Source: UMGS1696 sp964430105 (GTDB lineage Bacteria; Bacillota; Clostridia; Oscillospirales; CAG-272). From it: a stretch of 52,325 nt of DNA. Of this stretch, positions 34,717 to 44,297 are shown piece after piece. Where the stretch lies: the NCBI GenBank assembly GCA_964430105.1, contig CAYSEF010000009.1:1-52325 (forward strand), in the 5' to 3' direction. The notes below the pieces were generated by a model. The model had not been told where the DNA came from. It ran no database searches and saw only the letters and a list, made by a program, of their open reading frames with translations. The translations under genes were made by a program, and so were the position numbers. Position 1 is the first letter of the stretch. The number at the start of each line of letters is the position of its first letter.

Positions 34717-35841
34717 ATGAAGATATACAGAACGATATTTTCTCTTATTCTTGCAGTTGTATTATTTTTGCAAGTCCTTGCTCTGCCGATTTTGGCTGAC
34801 GATATAGTCGTATCAGCTCAGTCTGCTATTCTTATTGATGCATCAAGTGGCGACATTATCTTTGAAAAAAACGCCAACGAACGACTCCCAATGGCAAGTA
34901 CAACAAAAATTATGACTGCATTGGTAGCACTTGAGAACTCAAGCCTTGATCGAATCGTTACAATTTCAGAAAAAGCCTGCGGTGTTGAAGGCTCCAGCAT
35001 ATACCTGAAACCATCAGAAAAGCTTTCTATGAATGATCTTCTCTATGCCCTAATGCTCGAAAGCGCAAATGATGCAGCTGCTGCTATTGCCATCGCTATA
35101 TCCGGCTCGGTCAATGCTTTTGCTGATAAAATGAACGAAACTGCCGCAAATATCGGTCTGACTGACACACATTTTACAAATCCTCATGGTTTAGACGATG
35201 AAGATCACTACACAACAGCGTCTGACCTTGCGAAGCTTACTGCATATGCTCTGAAAAACGAGAATTTTCGCAAAATTGTTTCAACAGAGAAATACACGAT
35301 ACCATCTGCTGACGGTGAAGGCCTTCGATATTTACAAAATCACAATAAGCTTTTGCAAATGTCAGACGATGTAATCGGAGTAAAAACAGGCTTTACCAAA
35401 CGATGTGGCAGATGTCTTGTTTCTGCCGCCGAACGCGATGGAGTGTCTGTAATCGCAGTAACGCTTAATGCCCCCGATGATTGGAACGATCATATTGCAC
35501 TACATGAGCTTGGATTTGCAAATTATACCATCGTTGAGCTGGCAGTTCCGGGTGAATTTCAAATCGAAGTTCCCTGCACAGGTGCTTCTGACGGAACCGT
35601 AACTCTTGTAAATCGAGATTCTTTGACACTCTCTCTAAAAAACGGCACGGAATTTAAGCCTGTAATCGAATGCAAACCACTTCTTTTTCCTCCGGTCACC
35701 GAAGGAACGGAGTATGGTCGTGTGACATTTGTTTCAGGTGAGAAAATTTTAGGTTCTATTCCACTTTATATTGCCGAAAATGTTGCCGAACCTATTGACA
35801 ATCGCTCTATATTTGAAAAAATATTGGATAAACTTAGATAA
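34717..35841 (+). CDS. dacF: D-alanyl-D-alanine carboxypeptidase (DacF-like, S11)
   Basis: A 374-residue penicillin-binding protein that trims the terminal D-Ala from peptidoglycan stem peptides. A signal peptide spans residues 1-28 (basic start, hydrophobic core, cleavage near ADD). The active-site motifs are STTK at 61-64, SAN, and KTG in GVKTGFTK. A beta-rich C-terminal PBP5-like domain follows, but no long terminal amphipathic helix is evident beyond IFEKILDKL. The ATG at 34717 follows AGGAG. The neighbours scpB, ytfJ and rluB match the sporulation-linked dac region of B. subtilis. Confidence 0.92.
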   Translation: MKIYRTIFSLILAVVLFLQVLALPILADDIVVSAQSAILIDASSGDIIFEKNANERLPMASTTKIMTALVALENSSLDRIVTISEKACGVEGSSIYLKPSEKLSMNDLLYALMLESANDAAAAIAIAISGSVNAFADKMNETAANIGLTDTHFTNPHGLDDEDHYTTASDLAKLTAYALKNENFRKIVSTEKYTIPSADGEGLRYLQNHNKLLQMSDDVIGVKTGFTKRCGRCLVSAAERDGVSVIAVTLNAPDDWNDHIALHELGFANYTIVELAVPGEFQIEVPCTGASDGTVTLVNRDSLTLSLKNGTEFKPVIECKPLLFPPVTEGTEYGRVTFVSGEKILGSIPLYIAENVAEPIDNRSIFEKILDKLR

Positions 35842-35844
35842 TTT

Positions 35845-36591
35845 ATGGAAAAAATCAGACTTCAAAAATATATCAGTGAGTGCGGAATAATGTCCAGACG
35901 TGCCGCTGAAGCCGAAATTTTAGCAGGACATATTAAAATTAACGGGATTCCTGCCTCGCTTGGTGACAAGGTAGATCCGGAATTTGACGAAATCGAAGTA
36001 AACGGAAAAATTCTCGAAAAGAAAACCGACGGAGAGAGAGAATCTCGCCGTCTTACATATATTTTGCTCAACAAACCATCCGGTTTTGTCACCACAATGT
36101 CTGACGAACAAGGAAGAAAGACCGTTTCCGACCTTCTGGCGGATGTACCAACTCGTGTATACCCTGTTGGACGGCTCGATCTCTATTCAGATGGGCTTCT
36201 TCTCTGCACTAATGATGGTGATTTAACTAACAGAATTACTCACCCATCTCACCAAATTCCAAAAAAATATCTTGCAACCGTCACTTCGCATTTAAGTGAA
36301 TCTGATATTTCAGCTCTGTCTGAACCATTTGAGCTTGACGGATATATGCTTAAACCCTTTGGAGTAGAATTTGTTGAGCACAAAAAGGTTCAAAACAAGC
36401 CATCTACCGTGGTCAGATTTACACTTTACGAAGGAAGAAATCGCGAAATTCGTAAAATTTGCGCCCATCATGATCTAAAGCTTGCACGCCTTACAAGAGT
36501 TTCTATCGGTGAACTCTCACTTCGTGGAATTGCTCCGGGAAAATGGCGTTACTTAACAGATGATGAGATAGAATATATCAAGAAAATATGA
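35845..36591 (+). CDS. rluB: Pseudouridine synthase RluB/RsuA family
   Basis: A 248-residue rRNA pseudouridine synthase. An S4 RNA-binding domain occupies residues 1-60 (RLQKYISECGIMSRRAAE), and the catalytic domain has LLNKPSGF and the active-site motif GRLDLYSDG with Asp112. NREIRKIC is the C-terminal signature. It most likely modifies 23S rRNA, as B. subtilis RluB does. No ribosome site precedes the ATG, which lies three bases after the dacF stop, so translation is probably coupled. Confidence 0.93.
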   Translation: MEKIRLQKYISECGIMSRRAAEAEILAGHIKINGIPASLGDKVDPEFDEIEVNGKILEKKTDGERESRRLTYILLNKPSGFVTTMSDEQGRKTVSDLLADVPTRVYPVGRLDLYSDGLLLCTNDGDLTNRITHPSHQIPKKYLATVTSHLSESDISALSEPFELDGYMLKPFGVEFVEHKKVQNKPSTVVRFTLYEGRNREIRKICAHHDLKLARLTRVSIGELSLRGIAPGKWRYLTDDEIEYIKKI

Positions 36592-36607
36592 AAAACTGAG
36601 GTAAGTT

Positions 36608-37027
36608 ATGTTTAAAGTACAACCAGTTCGCGATCGTCAGCTTCAATCGGATATTGCTAAACTTCTTGGATGCGAATATTTTGAAAATACATACGCTTTT
36701 TTTGCAGGTGAAATGACGGATGATGCAACAACTATCACGTCTATCATCGGAATGTGCCAATTCACATACGAACCTAACAGTTCTGTTATAAAATCTATTT
36801 CATATGCGCCAAATTGCGAGAAGGATGAAGCTGTTTTTATCCTCATCAGAACTGTCATGAATTTTGTTTATCGTGCTGATATCCCTTCAATTTCTATAGA
36901 AGAAACAGCCGCTCCGATAGATTTTATCAAATCTTTAGGATTCCGCAAGGATGAAGCCGGTACATGGTCTATCGATCTGAAAAAATTCTATCGTTCTCCT
37001 TGCCACTACGATGCAGATAATGCATAA
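36608..37027 (+). CDS. Small conserved protein, possibly GNAT-like
   Basis: A 139-residue protein I do not recognise with confidence. The pattern of an opening strand (FKVQPVRDRQL), a central ITSIIGMCQFTYE hairpin, a helix and a final IDFIKSLGFRKDEAGTWSIDL resembles the GNAT fold, where the phrase xLGF is common, but the acetyl-CoA R-x-x-G-x-G/A loop is missing. GAGGT precedes the ATG. It is the last gene of the lon run. Confidence 0.55.
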   Translation: MFKVQPVRDRQLQSDIAKLLGCEYFENTYAFFAGEMTDDATTITSIIGMCQFTYEPNSSVIKSISYAPNCEKDEAVFILIRTVMNFVYRADIPSISIEETAAPIDFIKSLGFRKDEAGTWSIDLKKFYRSPCHYDADNA

Positions 37028-37040
37028 TCTAAAACAAATA

Positions 37041-37089
37041 AAAAACCCGCCTGAGTATCAAAAAAGATATTCGGACGGGTTATTTTTTT
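37041..37089. terminator. Bidirectional terminator between the lon run and the glycogen operon
   Basis: AACCCG pairs with CGGGTT and an inner stem CTGAGTATC pairs with GATATTCGG, around a poly-A loop. T-runs on both strands serve the two convergent operons. Confidence 0.85.
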
Positions 37090-39037
37090 ATTTAATTACT
37101 AAATCCTCAGCTTTAATATCGTCAGCATTTTTGCAAAGATAGTAGCCTGCTTCTCCTGCACGAAGTATGCTCTCATCTCCATAAAGCACGACAGCATCTT
37201 TCGGCAGATTCAGCTTTAATTCTCCACTTCTACACGCTATCACAATAACTGAATCACAGTTTTCGCAATATGGAGTACGAATGTAGATTATATGCTCCTC
37301 TGTTAATTCTATTAGTCTGAATAAACCGTTACGGAAGACTTTATTCACTCGACGAATCTGACCTATCCGGCGAAAATGCTGTAACAATTCTTCATCCATG
37401 TGCTTCCATGGAAATGGTCTACGGCAAAACGGATCATGATAACCTTCAAGTCCTGCTTCATCTCCATAAAACACGCATGGAACACCGGGCAAGCCTGCCA
37501 AAATCGAATATGCCAGCTTCAGCTTAATTACAGCCTGTTTACGCTCGTCATTATTCATGCGAACCGTTGCTAATTCAGCATTTGATCTTTCGCCTGCTTC
37601 ATCACCACCGAGTATCGTCAAAATACGTTCTGTATCGTGCGTACCAAGGAAATTCATTAGGTTATCCGATGACTGCTTCGGATATCTACGGTATGATATT
37701 TCAGTAGTCCTTCGCAAAGCATCGCATTTACCATATTTTACATAATCGATTATTGCGCTTCTAAGTGGGTAATTCATGACTGAATCGAGCTGATCTCCAC
37801 GAAAATATCGTCTTCTGCGATCATATGCGACCTTATCCGACGCATCCTCCCAAACCTCACCGATAACAACAGCATCAGAGTTATTCGACTTCACAGCAAT
37901 TCTGAAATCATCGAGAAAATTCTCCGCAAGCTCATCAGCAACGTCAAGTCTCCAACCTGAAACTCCTGCTTTCATCCATTTAGGAACAATGCTGCCACAA
38001 ACAAAATCACGCACTTCATCTATATCACTGCGCAATCTGGGTAAAATCTTAACTCCCCACCAGCAATCATAATCATCAGGGAAATCACGAAACGTATACC
38101 ATGAATGATACTGCGAGTCTTTCGACTGATATGCACCGACTGTCGGATATGTGTTGAATTTATTGAAATACACGCTGTCAGCACCTGTATGATTGAAAAC
38201 ACCATCAAGTATAACCTGTATTCCATAAATTTTTGCGACATTACAAAGATTCTTGAGCGCATCATCTCCGCCAAACATAGAATCCACAGACAAATAATCT
38301 GCTGTATCGTATTTATGATTTGAATATGCTTCAAATATCGGTGAAAGATATATCGTTTTTACGCCAAGCGATGCTATATAGTCTATTTTTTCTGCAATTC
38401 CCCAAAGATCGCCACCGAAAAACACATTATTGGAAACATCTGCTCCGGGATACTCGCCATACTGCGGAATACCGTTATCCCAGTCAGGATTTAATTCAGC
38501 ACGTTCCTTGACCTTGCATTTTCCGCTTGACGCAAATCTATCCACAAAAATGTGATAAATCACACCTTCGGCAAATGATTCTGAGGTTTGATAACCTGCT
38601 TTATAAATCAAAAGCTGTCTTTCTCCGACAAAATTTATCAATTTGTTAAGCTCTATTGGATTTTCACCACCAAGATAAACATCCTCATAGATATTATCGT
38701 TGCAAGCAAATGTTACTGCGTAATGATAATAAAACAATCCGTCATCACTAAGATGAAATGAGCTCAGCAAATCTGAAAAATCTAGTCTTATTTTATATGA
38801 AATCGCATCTTCGCAAGAGATATCCTCAAGCAAGAGGCTGTGATATTCCGTATTTTGCGAATTCCAGCCGTCAGCATGGATAACCAGCTTAACAGAGGCA
38901 ACGCAATAATTCTCCGGAATCTGTTTTTTGTCAATTTTCAGCACAAAATCGACAATGTCGCTGCCCGAAAAAGCTCCGAACAGCGACGCATCGAGTTTGT
39001 TCCGAACATTATATTTATGTTCTTCAAACGTATACAT
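37088..39037 (-). CDS. GH13 alpha-amylase family, neopullulanase/cyclomaltodextrinase-like
   Basis: A 649-residue intracellular GH13 enzyme: an N-terminal beta domain (about residues 1-150) of the neopullulanase/cyclomaltodextrinase type, then the barrel. Four conserved regions are seen: DGVFNH, GWRLDVADE (nucleophile Asp), IGEVWED (acid/base Glu) and FLGTHDTER (third Asp). The catalytic set is therefore complete. There is no signal peptide. It lies eight bases after glgP as the last glycogen operon gene and probably hydrolyses maltodextrins or trims limit dextrin. No ribosome site is visible before its ATG, so translation may be coupled to glgP. Confidence 0.9.
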   Translation of the reverse strand: MYTFEEHKYNVRNKLDASLFGAFSGSDIVDFVLKIDKKQIPENYCVASVKLVIHADGWNSQNTEYHSLLLEDISCEDAISYKIRLDFSDLLSSFHLSDDGLFYYHYAVTFACNDNIYEDVYLGGENPIELNKLINFVGERQLLIYKAGYQTSESFAEGVIYHIFVDRFASSGKCKVKERAELNPDWDNGIPQYGEYPGADVSNNVFFGGDLWGIAEKIDYIASLGVKTIYLSPIFEAYSNHKYDTADYLSVDSMFGGDDALKNLCNVAKIYGIQVILDGVFNHTGADSVYFNKFNTYPTVGAYQSKDSQYHSWYTFRDFPDDYDCWWGVKILPRLRSDIDEVRDFVCGSIVPKWMKAGVSGWRLDVADELAENFLDDFRIAVKSNNSDAVVIGEVWEDASDKVAYDRRRRYFRGDQLDSVMNYPLRSAIIDYVKYGKCDALRRTTEISYRRYPKQSSDNLMNFLGTHDTERILTILGGDEAGERSNAELATVRMNNDERKQAVIKLKLAYSILAGLPGVPCVFYGDEAGLEGYHDPFCRRPFPWKHMDEELLQHFRRIGQIRRVNKVFRNGLFRLIELTEEHIIYIRTPYCENCDSVIVIACRSGELKLNLPKDAVVLYGDESILRAGEAGYYLCKNADDIKAEDLVIK

Positions 39038-39045
39038 ATAAATTT

Positions 39046-41475
39046 TTACTTTACTTCAGAAATATGCCAAATATTATCCGCATATTCGCGAATACTTCTG
39101 TCAGATGAGAAGAATCCGGCACCTGCTATATTACAGAGCGATTTCTTAGTCCATGCTTCTTCATCATGGTATGTTGCGATCATTCTGTTATATGTGTTGA
39201 CATAGGAGTCGAAATCCGCAAGACACATATACGGGTCAGCAACACCACCGCTATAGAGGAAGTAGTTCACCATTCCGCTGAAATTACTGTCACCGATATT
39301 GCCACGCAGTCTGTCGATAGTGCCACGCAATCTTTCGCTGTTCATGTAGTACTGCTGAGATGAATATCCCTGTTTCCAAAGATCATCAACTTCTTCTGCA
39401 CGCAGACCGAAGATATAAATATTATCGTCACCGACAGCATCACGCATTTCAACATTCGCACCATCGAGAGTACCGAGAGTGAGCGCACCATTTACCATGA
39501 ACTTCATGCATCCTGTGCCACTCGCTTCCTTACCTGCAAGAGATATCTGTTCACTGATATCGGTTGAAGGCATGAGAATTTCAGCAGTGCTTACGTTATA
39601 ATCTTCAAGATATACGACATTGAGAATATCTCTAACCTTAGGATCTCGTGATATTTCTTCACCGAGGTTCCAAATCAGCTTAATGATATCCTTTGCCATA
39701 TAATAACCGGGAGCAGCCTTACCACCGAAAATAAATGTTGACGGTGTAAAGTTGCCATTAGGATTAGCCTTGATCTCGTTATACAAGCTGATTATCTTAA
39801 GGACGTTAAGAAGCTGACGCTTATATTCGTGCATTCTCTTAACTTGTACGTCAAACACTGAATTTACATCAATTGTTTTGCCGGTTTTATTGAAGTAATA
39901 CTTCGAGAATGCAAGCTTGTTATCGGTTTTTATTGTGCGAAGACGTTCGTGGATAGCTTTATCGTTTTCGTATTTCTTGAATTCAGCAAGCTTTCCGAAA
40001 TCCTTGCGATAGTCAGTACCGATAGTTTCGTCAAGAAGTGAAGTAAGTCCGGGATTGGAATAGCACAACCAACGACGCATTGCAATACCGTTAGTTACAT
40101 TTGTAAACTTATATGGCATAGCTTTATAGTAGTCGTGGAATACAGTCTGTTTGAGAATATCAGAATGAAGTGCAGATACGCCATTGACAGTATGCGAAGC
40201 AGCTACACTGAGGTTAGCCATACGAACATTAGAATGTGCGATGATAGCCATGCGCGAAATTCTGTCCCAGTCACCGGGGTACATATTCCAAAGATCGGCA
40301 CAAAGTCTGCGGTTGATTTCTTCAACTATCATATAAATTCTCGGAAGCTTGAGTTTGAACAATCCAACATTCCACTGCTCAAGCGCTTCCGGAAGAACTG
40401 TGTGGTTAGTATAAGAAACTACTCTTGTAACTACAGACCAAGCAGCATCCCATGAATACGAATACTGATCCATCAAAATTCTCATCAATTCAGGAACGCA
40501 AAGTGCAGGATGAGTGTCATTGATATGGATAGAAACCTTATCTGCGAAATTATAAAGTGTACCATAAGCAGTAAGATGGTCAGCAATAATAGACTGGAGT
40601 GATGCTGATACAAGGAAATACTGCTGAGTCAATCTGAGGAGCTTACCTTCATCATGATCATCAGAGGGATAGAGAACCTTTGAGATAACTTCAGCGCTGG
40701 ATGTTTCCTGAATTGCTTTAATATACTGTCCCTGAGAGAACAGATTCATATTGAAGTTAGTAATATCAACAGCTTTCCAAAGGCGGAGCACGTTTACTGC
40801 CTTGGAGTCTGCACCTGAGATCATCATATCATAAGGAACGGCAGAAACATCCTGATAATTATCATATGTTATAGAGCATTTTCCGTTTTCCCAATTTTCG
40901 TGAACACTGCCACCCAAACGAACGATAAAGGATTTATCTGTACGAGGAACAAGCCATGTACTTCCCTTATTCATCCAATTATCCGGAAGCTCTACCTGAT
41001 TACCATCGATAATTCGCTGCTTAAACAGACCATACTCATAGCAGATAGAAAATCCGGTCGCAGAATAATCCATCGAGGTAAGAGAGTCCATAAAGCAAGC
41101 CGCAAGACGACCAAGACCACCGTTACCAAGACCCGGATCGGGTTCAAGCTCATATATCTTATCGAGATCGAATCCCATTTCGTTGAGTGCTGCTCTGTAT
41201 TCATCAGCCATACCAAGATTCATAAGGTTATTACGAAGCTGTGGGCCTACAAGGAATTCCATGCAGAGGTAATACACTCTCTTAGGATGCTGTTTTTTTA
41301 CCTTATCATGAAATTCAGAGCGTTTTTTAGTAAGTGTATCGCGTACACTGAGTATTGTTGCTTTAAGGATCTGCTCCTCATTAGCTTCTTCCGGCACAAC
41401 GCCAAAATAGCTGTTCAGTTTTGATTCGATGTTTTCTTTTATCATCGAAACTGTAGAATTCTGATTCTTAGCCAT
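39046..41475 (-). CDS. glgP: Glycogen/starch phosphorylase
   Basis: An 809-residue PLP-dependent phosphorylase that releases glucose 1-phosphate from glycogen. It shows YLCMEFLVG near the N-terminus, GNGGLGRLAACFMDS, and NDTHPAL. The cofactor segment is EASGTGCMKFMVNGA: the PLP Lys (Lys658) is kept, but the Asn two positions before it, usual in the family, is Cys656. LGTLDGANVEM follows. The length is typical. It lies after glgA across an 86-base gap with a hairpin. Its product feeds glycolysis, opposite in direction to the glgC/D/A genes of the same operon. Confidence 0.95.
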   Translation of the reverse strand: MAKNQNSTVSMIKENIESKLNSYFGVVPEEANEEQILKATILSVRDTLTKKRSEFHDKVKKQHPKRVYYLCMEFLVGPQLRNNLMNLGMADEYRAALNEMGFDLDKIYELEPDPGLGNGGLGRLAACFMDSLTSMDYSATGFSICYEYGLFKQRIIDGNQVELPDNWMNKGSTWLVPRTDKSFIVRLGGSVHENWENGKCSITYDNYQDVSAVPYDMMISGADSKAVNVLRLWKAVDITNFNMNLFSQGQYIKAIQETSSAEVISKVLYPSDDHDEGKLLRLTQQYFLVSASLQSIIADHLTAYGTLYNFADKVSIHINDTHPALCVPELMRILMDQYSYSWDAAWSVVTRVVSYTNHTVLPEALEQWNVGLFKLKLPRIYMIVEEINRRLCADLWNMYPGDWDRISRMAIIAHSNVRMANLSVAASHTVNGVSALHSDILKQTVFHDYYKAMPYKFTNVTNGIAMRRWLCYSNPGLTSLLDETIGTDYRKDFGKLAEFKKYENDKAIHERLRTIKTDNKLAFSKYYFNKTGKTIDVNSVFDVQVKRMHEYKRQLLNVLKIISLYNEIKANPNGNFTPSTFIFGGKAAPGYYMAKDIIKLIWNLGEEISRDPKVRDILNVVYLEDYNVSTAEILMPSTDISEQISLAGKEASGTGCMKFMVNGALTLGTLDGANVEMRDAVGDDNIYIFGLRAEEVDDLWKQGYSSQQYYMNSERLRGTIDRLRGNIGDSNFSGMVNYFLYSGGVADPYMCLADFDSYVNTYNRMIATYHDEEAWTKKSLCNIAGAGFFSSDRSIREYADNIWHISEVK

Positions 41476-41506
41476 ATAATATACTCTCTTGTTTAATAAA
41501 TGATAT

Positions 41507-41543
41507 GGCGCAGTCGGTTATCATTATGACATAGAACTGCGCC
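41507..41543 (-). other. Intercistronic hairpin between glgA and glgP
   Basis: GGCGCAGT (41507-41514) pairs perfectly with ACTGCGCC (41536-41543), and neighbouring bases extend it. No T-run follows on the minus strand, so it is more likely an RNA processing or stabilising element, or a partial attenuator, than a full terminator. Confidence 0.55.
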
Positions 41544-41561
41544 GATATTTTCTTTTATATT

Positions 41562-42998
41562 TTACATCAATGAGTTATAAATATCAATGTATTTTTTAGC
41601 TGAAACATTCCATGAAAAATCAACATTCATGACATTTTTCACTAAACCGGACCATTTCGATTGATCTGAATACAGCTTTAATGCATAACCAATGACATTC
41701 ATCATATCATGAGCATTATAGTTAGTAAAGGAGAAGCCATTACCCGAGCCGTTAGTTTCATCATAGGCGTGGATAGTATCAGCAAGACCACCGCACTCAC
41801 GCACAATCGGAACTGTACCGTAACGTGATGCGATCATCTGAGAAAGTCCGCAAGGCTCACTCTTTGACGGCATCAGGAACATATCAGCACCTGCATAGAA
41901 TTTCTTTGAAAGTGCCTTATTATATTCCAGCTTGATGGCTACCTGTTTAGGATAACGATGAGCCAAATTCTTGAAATAGCTTTCGAGATCTGTTTCACCG
42001 GTACCGAGAAGTACAAACTGAACTTTATTCTTCACAATGATCTCTTCAAGAACGTGTCTTACGAGGTCAAAGCCCTTATGAGAAGCAAGGCGAGAAACCA
42101 TTGCGATGATAGGCGTATCAGGATCAACGTCAAATCCGCAAAGCTCTTGAAGTTCAGCTTTATCAACAGCCTTTCCACTCATATCATCGACAGAATAATT
42201 CTTTGCTATATCGGGATCAGTCTCACAGTTGTAGTAATCCACATCGATACCGTTAACGATACCTGTTAGCTTACCCTCTGCATCAGCCTGACGAAGGATG
42301 TAGTGCAGACCGCTTGCAAAATATTCTGTCAGTATCTCTCTGGAATAGGTTCTGCTGACAGTATTGACCATATCTGCACAAACTATTGCACCCTTGAGTA
42401 GATTAATCTGACCGTTGTACTCTACGATACTGCGATCCCATTCAGGAAGTTCAAACACATCCGCAAGTATAGAGAAATCGAAATTTCCCTGATAATCAAT
42501 ATTGTGAATGGTAAACAGAGCGGAAATATTGCGATATTCATCGAGATGAGAATACTTACGCTTCAGATAAATTACTGCAAGTGCACTCTGCCAGTCGTTG
42601 GCGTGTAAAATATCCGGATAGAAGTTTACCGCCGCCATAAGTTCAAGCACAGACTTAGAGAAGAACGCAAATCTTTCAGCATCGTCATATTCACCGTAAA
42701 GTGATTTTCTTTCAAAATAGTAGAGATTGTCGATAAAATAGAAGGTCACACCGTCTGATTCTATCTTCCAAATACCACAATACTGATTACGCCATGCAAG
42801 ACGAACATTTATCTCACAAACAAGCTCAAGCTGTTCAGCGAACTTTTCACGAACTGCCGGATAAAGCGGAATAACTACGCGAACATCGGATTCCCATCTG
42901 ATTTTTTTAACAGCCTTCGGCAAAGAGCCTACAACATCTGCCAATCCGCCTGTCGAAGCGTAAGGAAGAGCTTCAGAAGCTACATATAAAATTTTCAT
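41562..42998 (-). CDS. glgA: Glycogen synthase (ADP-glucose type, GT5)
   Basis: A 478-residue GT-B glycosyltransferase that elongates glycogen from ADP-glucose. The C-terminal Rossmann half contains VSRLASHKGFDL and the acidic motif KSEPCGLSQ, with GGLADTI following. The N-terminal nucleotide-sugar loop reads ASTGGLADVVGSLPKA: position 15, Lys in the K-T/S-G-G motif of E. coli GlgA, is Ser. LHANDWQSAL is the usual Firmicutes form of the second loop. The enzyme is probably active but with altered donor binding. AGGAG precedes the ATG. A 141-base gap before it holds a possible internal promoter. Confidence 0.93.
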   Translation of the reverse strand: MKILYVASEALPYASTGGLADVVGSLPKAVKKIRWESDVRVVIPLYPAVREKFAEQLELVCEINVRLAWRNQYCGIWKIESDGVTFYFIDNLYYFERKSLYGEYDDAERFAFFSKSVLELMAAVNFYPDILHANDWQSALAVIYLKRKYSHLDEYRNISALFTIHNIDYQGNFDFSILADVFELPEWDRSIVEYNGQINLLKGAIVCADMVNTVSRTYSREILTEYFASGLHYILRQADAEGKLTGIVNGIDVDYYNCETDPDIAKNYSVDDMSGKAVDKAELQELCGFDVDPDTPIIAMVSRLASHKGFDLVRHVLEEIIVKNKVQFVLLGTGETDLESYFKNLAHRYPKQVAIKLEYNKALSKKFYAGADMFLMPSKSEPCGLSQMIASRYGTVPIVRECGGLADTIHAYDETNGSGNGFSFTNYNAHDMMNVIGYALKLYSDQSKWSGLVKNVMNVDFSWNVSAKKYIDIYNSLM

Positions 42999-43026
42999 AA
43001 TTACACTATCTCCTGTCGTATGTTAA

Positions 43027-43056
43027 ATTTTATTGAGAAGAAGATAATTTTTACAA
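43027..43056 (-). promoter_or_regulatory. Possible internal promoter before glgA
   Basis: TTGTAA (43056-43051) and TAAAAT (43032-43027) on the minus strand are separated by 18 bases, in the 141-base gap between glgD and glgA. It would allow glgA, glgP and the amylase to be expressed separately. Confidence 0.4.
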
Positions 43057-43139
43057 AATAGGAATTTTACTTGATAAAATTGTACTTTTTTCTTCTTTAG
43101 TAAGAACAAAGCAACGAATGGGCAAAATTCATGCCTAAA

Positions 43140-44276
43140 TTAAAGCATCTTACCCTTAGAAACGTAATACGGCTGTTCAGCTGCGCCACACAACATACGT
43201 CCGTCACGAATAACTGCATTCTTATCAGTGATAACGAAATTGAGGAATGCGCCATCGGAAATGATTGTATCCTGCATAATGATACTATTCTTTACGGTAG
43301 CATTCTTTGCAACTGTAACTCCACGGAAAACGATAGAATTTTCAACTGTTCCTTCAATAACGCAACCATCTGCTATCATAGAATTTTTAACTGTGGAGGA
43401 GGGGCTGAAATACGAAGGTGTTGAGTTGCGGACTTTTGTATATATCGGGCGATTCTTTACATTAAAGAGAGAATCGAATGCTGTAGGATTAGAGAGAAGC
43501 TCCATGCTGTAGTAATAATAATCAGCCATAGATGTGATGCAGGAGAAGTATCCGTCAACCTTATATACCTGATAATTCATTCTACCGCAGTTGCGTGAAA
43601 TAATATCACGAGTAAGACTTGTATAGTTATGAGTGATAGCATCAAGAACGATCTGACGGAGATAAGCAGTCTTCATAACAATGATATTGAGGCTGATATC
43701 TGCTTTTCCTTCATAGTCGCTGGGATATGCAATAACATCATTAACTCTGCCTGTATCATCTGACTGATATATAGCACAGTTTTTAGCAGTATTATTATCA
43801 AGCTCAACTGTCTTTACTGCGATAGTCATATCAGCACCTGTCTTCTGATGATATGTTATCATATCATTGAAGTCAATATTGCAAATAACATCGCAGTCGG
43901 AAAGAACGACATACTCATCCTTAATGTTAATGATAGAGTTATACACACCACGGAGAGCTTCAAGACGAGATTCATAATTTACGTTATTCTTATTATTAGC
44001 ATAAGCCGTGATATATGGCGGAAGTATCTTAATACCACCACTGCGACGTGCCAAATCCCAATCCTTACCTGAACCAAGGTGATCCATCAAAGACTGATAA
44101 TTATACTGAGTAATAACGCTAATATCGTATATATTGGAGTTTACCATGTTCGACAGCGTGAAATCTATGAAGCGGTAACGACACGCGAACGGAACAGATG
44201 CGATAGTACGCAGTCTGGTAAGCTCGGAGATATTATTATCGTGAATATTGGCAAAAATAATTCCGTATGCTGACAT
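43140..44276 (-). CDS. glgD: GlgD subunit of glucose-1-phosphate adenylyltransferase
   Basis: A 378-residue paralogue of GlgC found in Firmicutes. It keeps RYRFIDFTLSNMVNS and a left-handed beta-helix C-terminus (repeated NSxI and VAxxATV units), but the N-terminal pyrophosphorylase loop GGxGxRLxxLT is replaced by FANIHDNNISELTRLRT. GlgD in Bacillus and relatives has little activity of its own and raises the activity of GlgC in a heteromer; this loss fits that role. It is 21 bases after glgC. Confidence 0.92.
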   Translation of the reverse strand: MSAYGIIFANIHDNNISELTRLRTIASVPFACRYRFIDFTLSNMVNSNIYDISVITQYNYQSLMDHLGSGKDWDLARRSGGIKILPPYITAYANNKNNVNYESRLEALRGVYNSIINIKDEYVVLSDCDVICNIDFNDMITYHQKTGADMTIAVKTVELDNNTAKNCAIYQSDDTGRVNDVIAYPSDYEGKADISLNIIVMKTAYLRQIVLDAITHNYTSLTRDIISRNCGRMNYQVYKVDGYFSCITSMADYYYYSMELLSNPTAFDSLFNVKNRPIYTKVRNSTPSYFSPSSTVKNSMIADGCVIEGTVENSIVFRGVTVAKNATVKNSIIMQDTIISDGAFLNFVITDKNAVIRDGRMLCGAAEQPYYVSKGKML

Positions 44277-44297
44277 ATTTCTAATTCCGTCCTTTCA

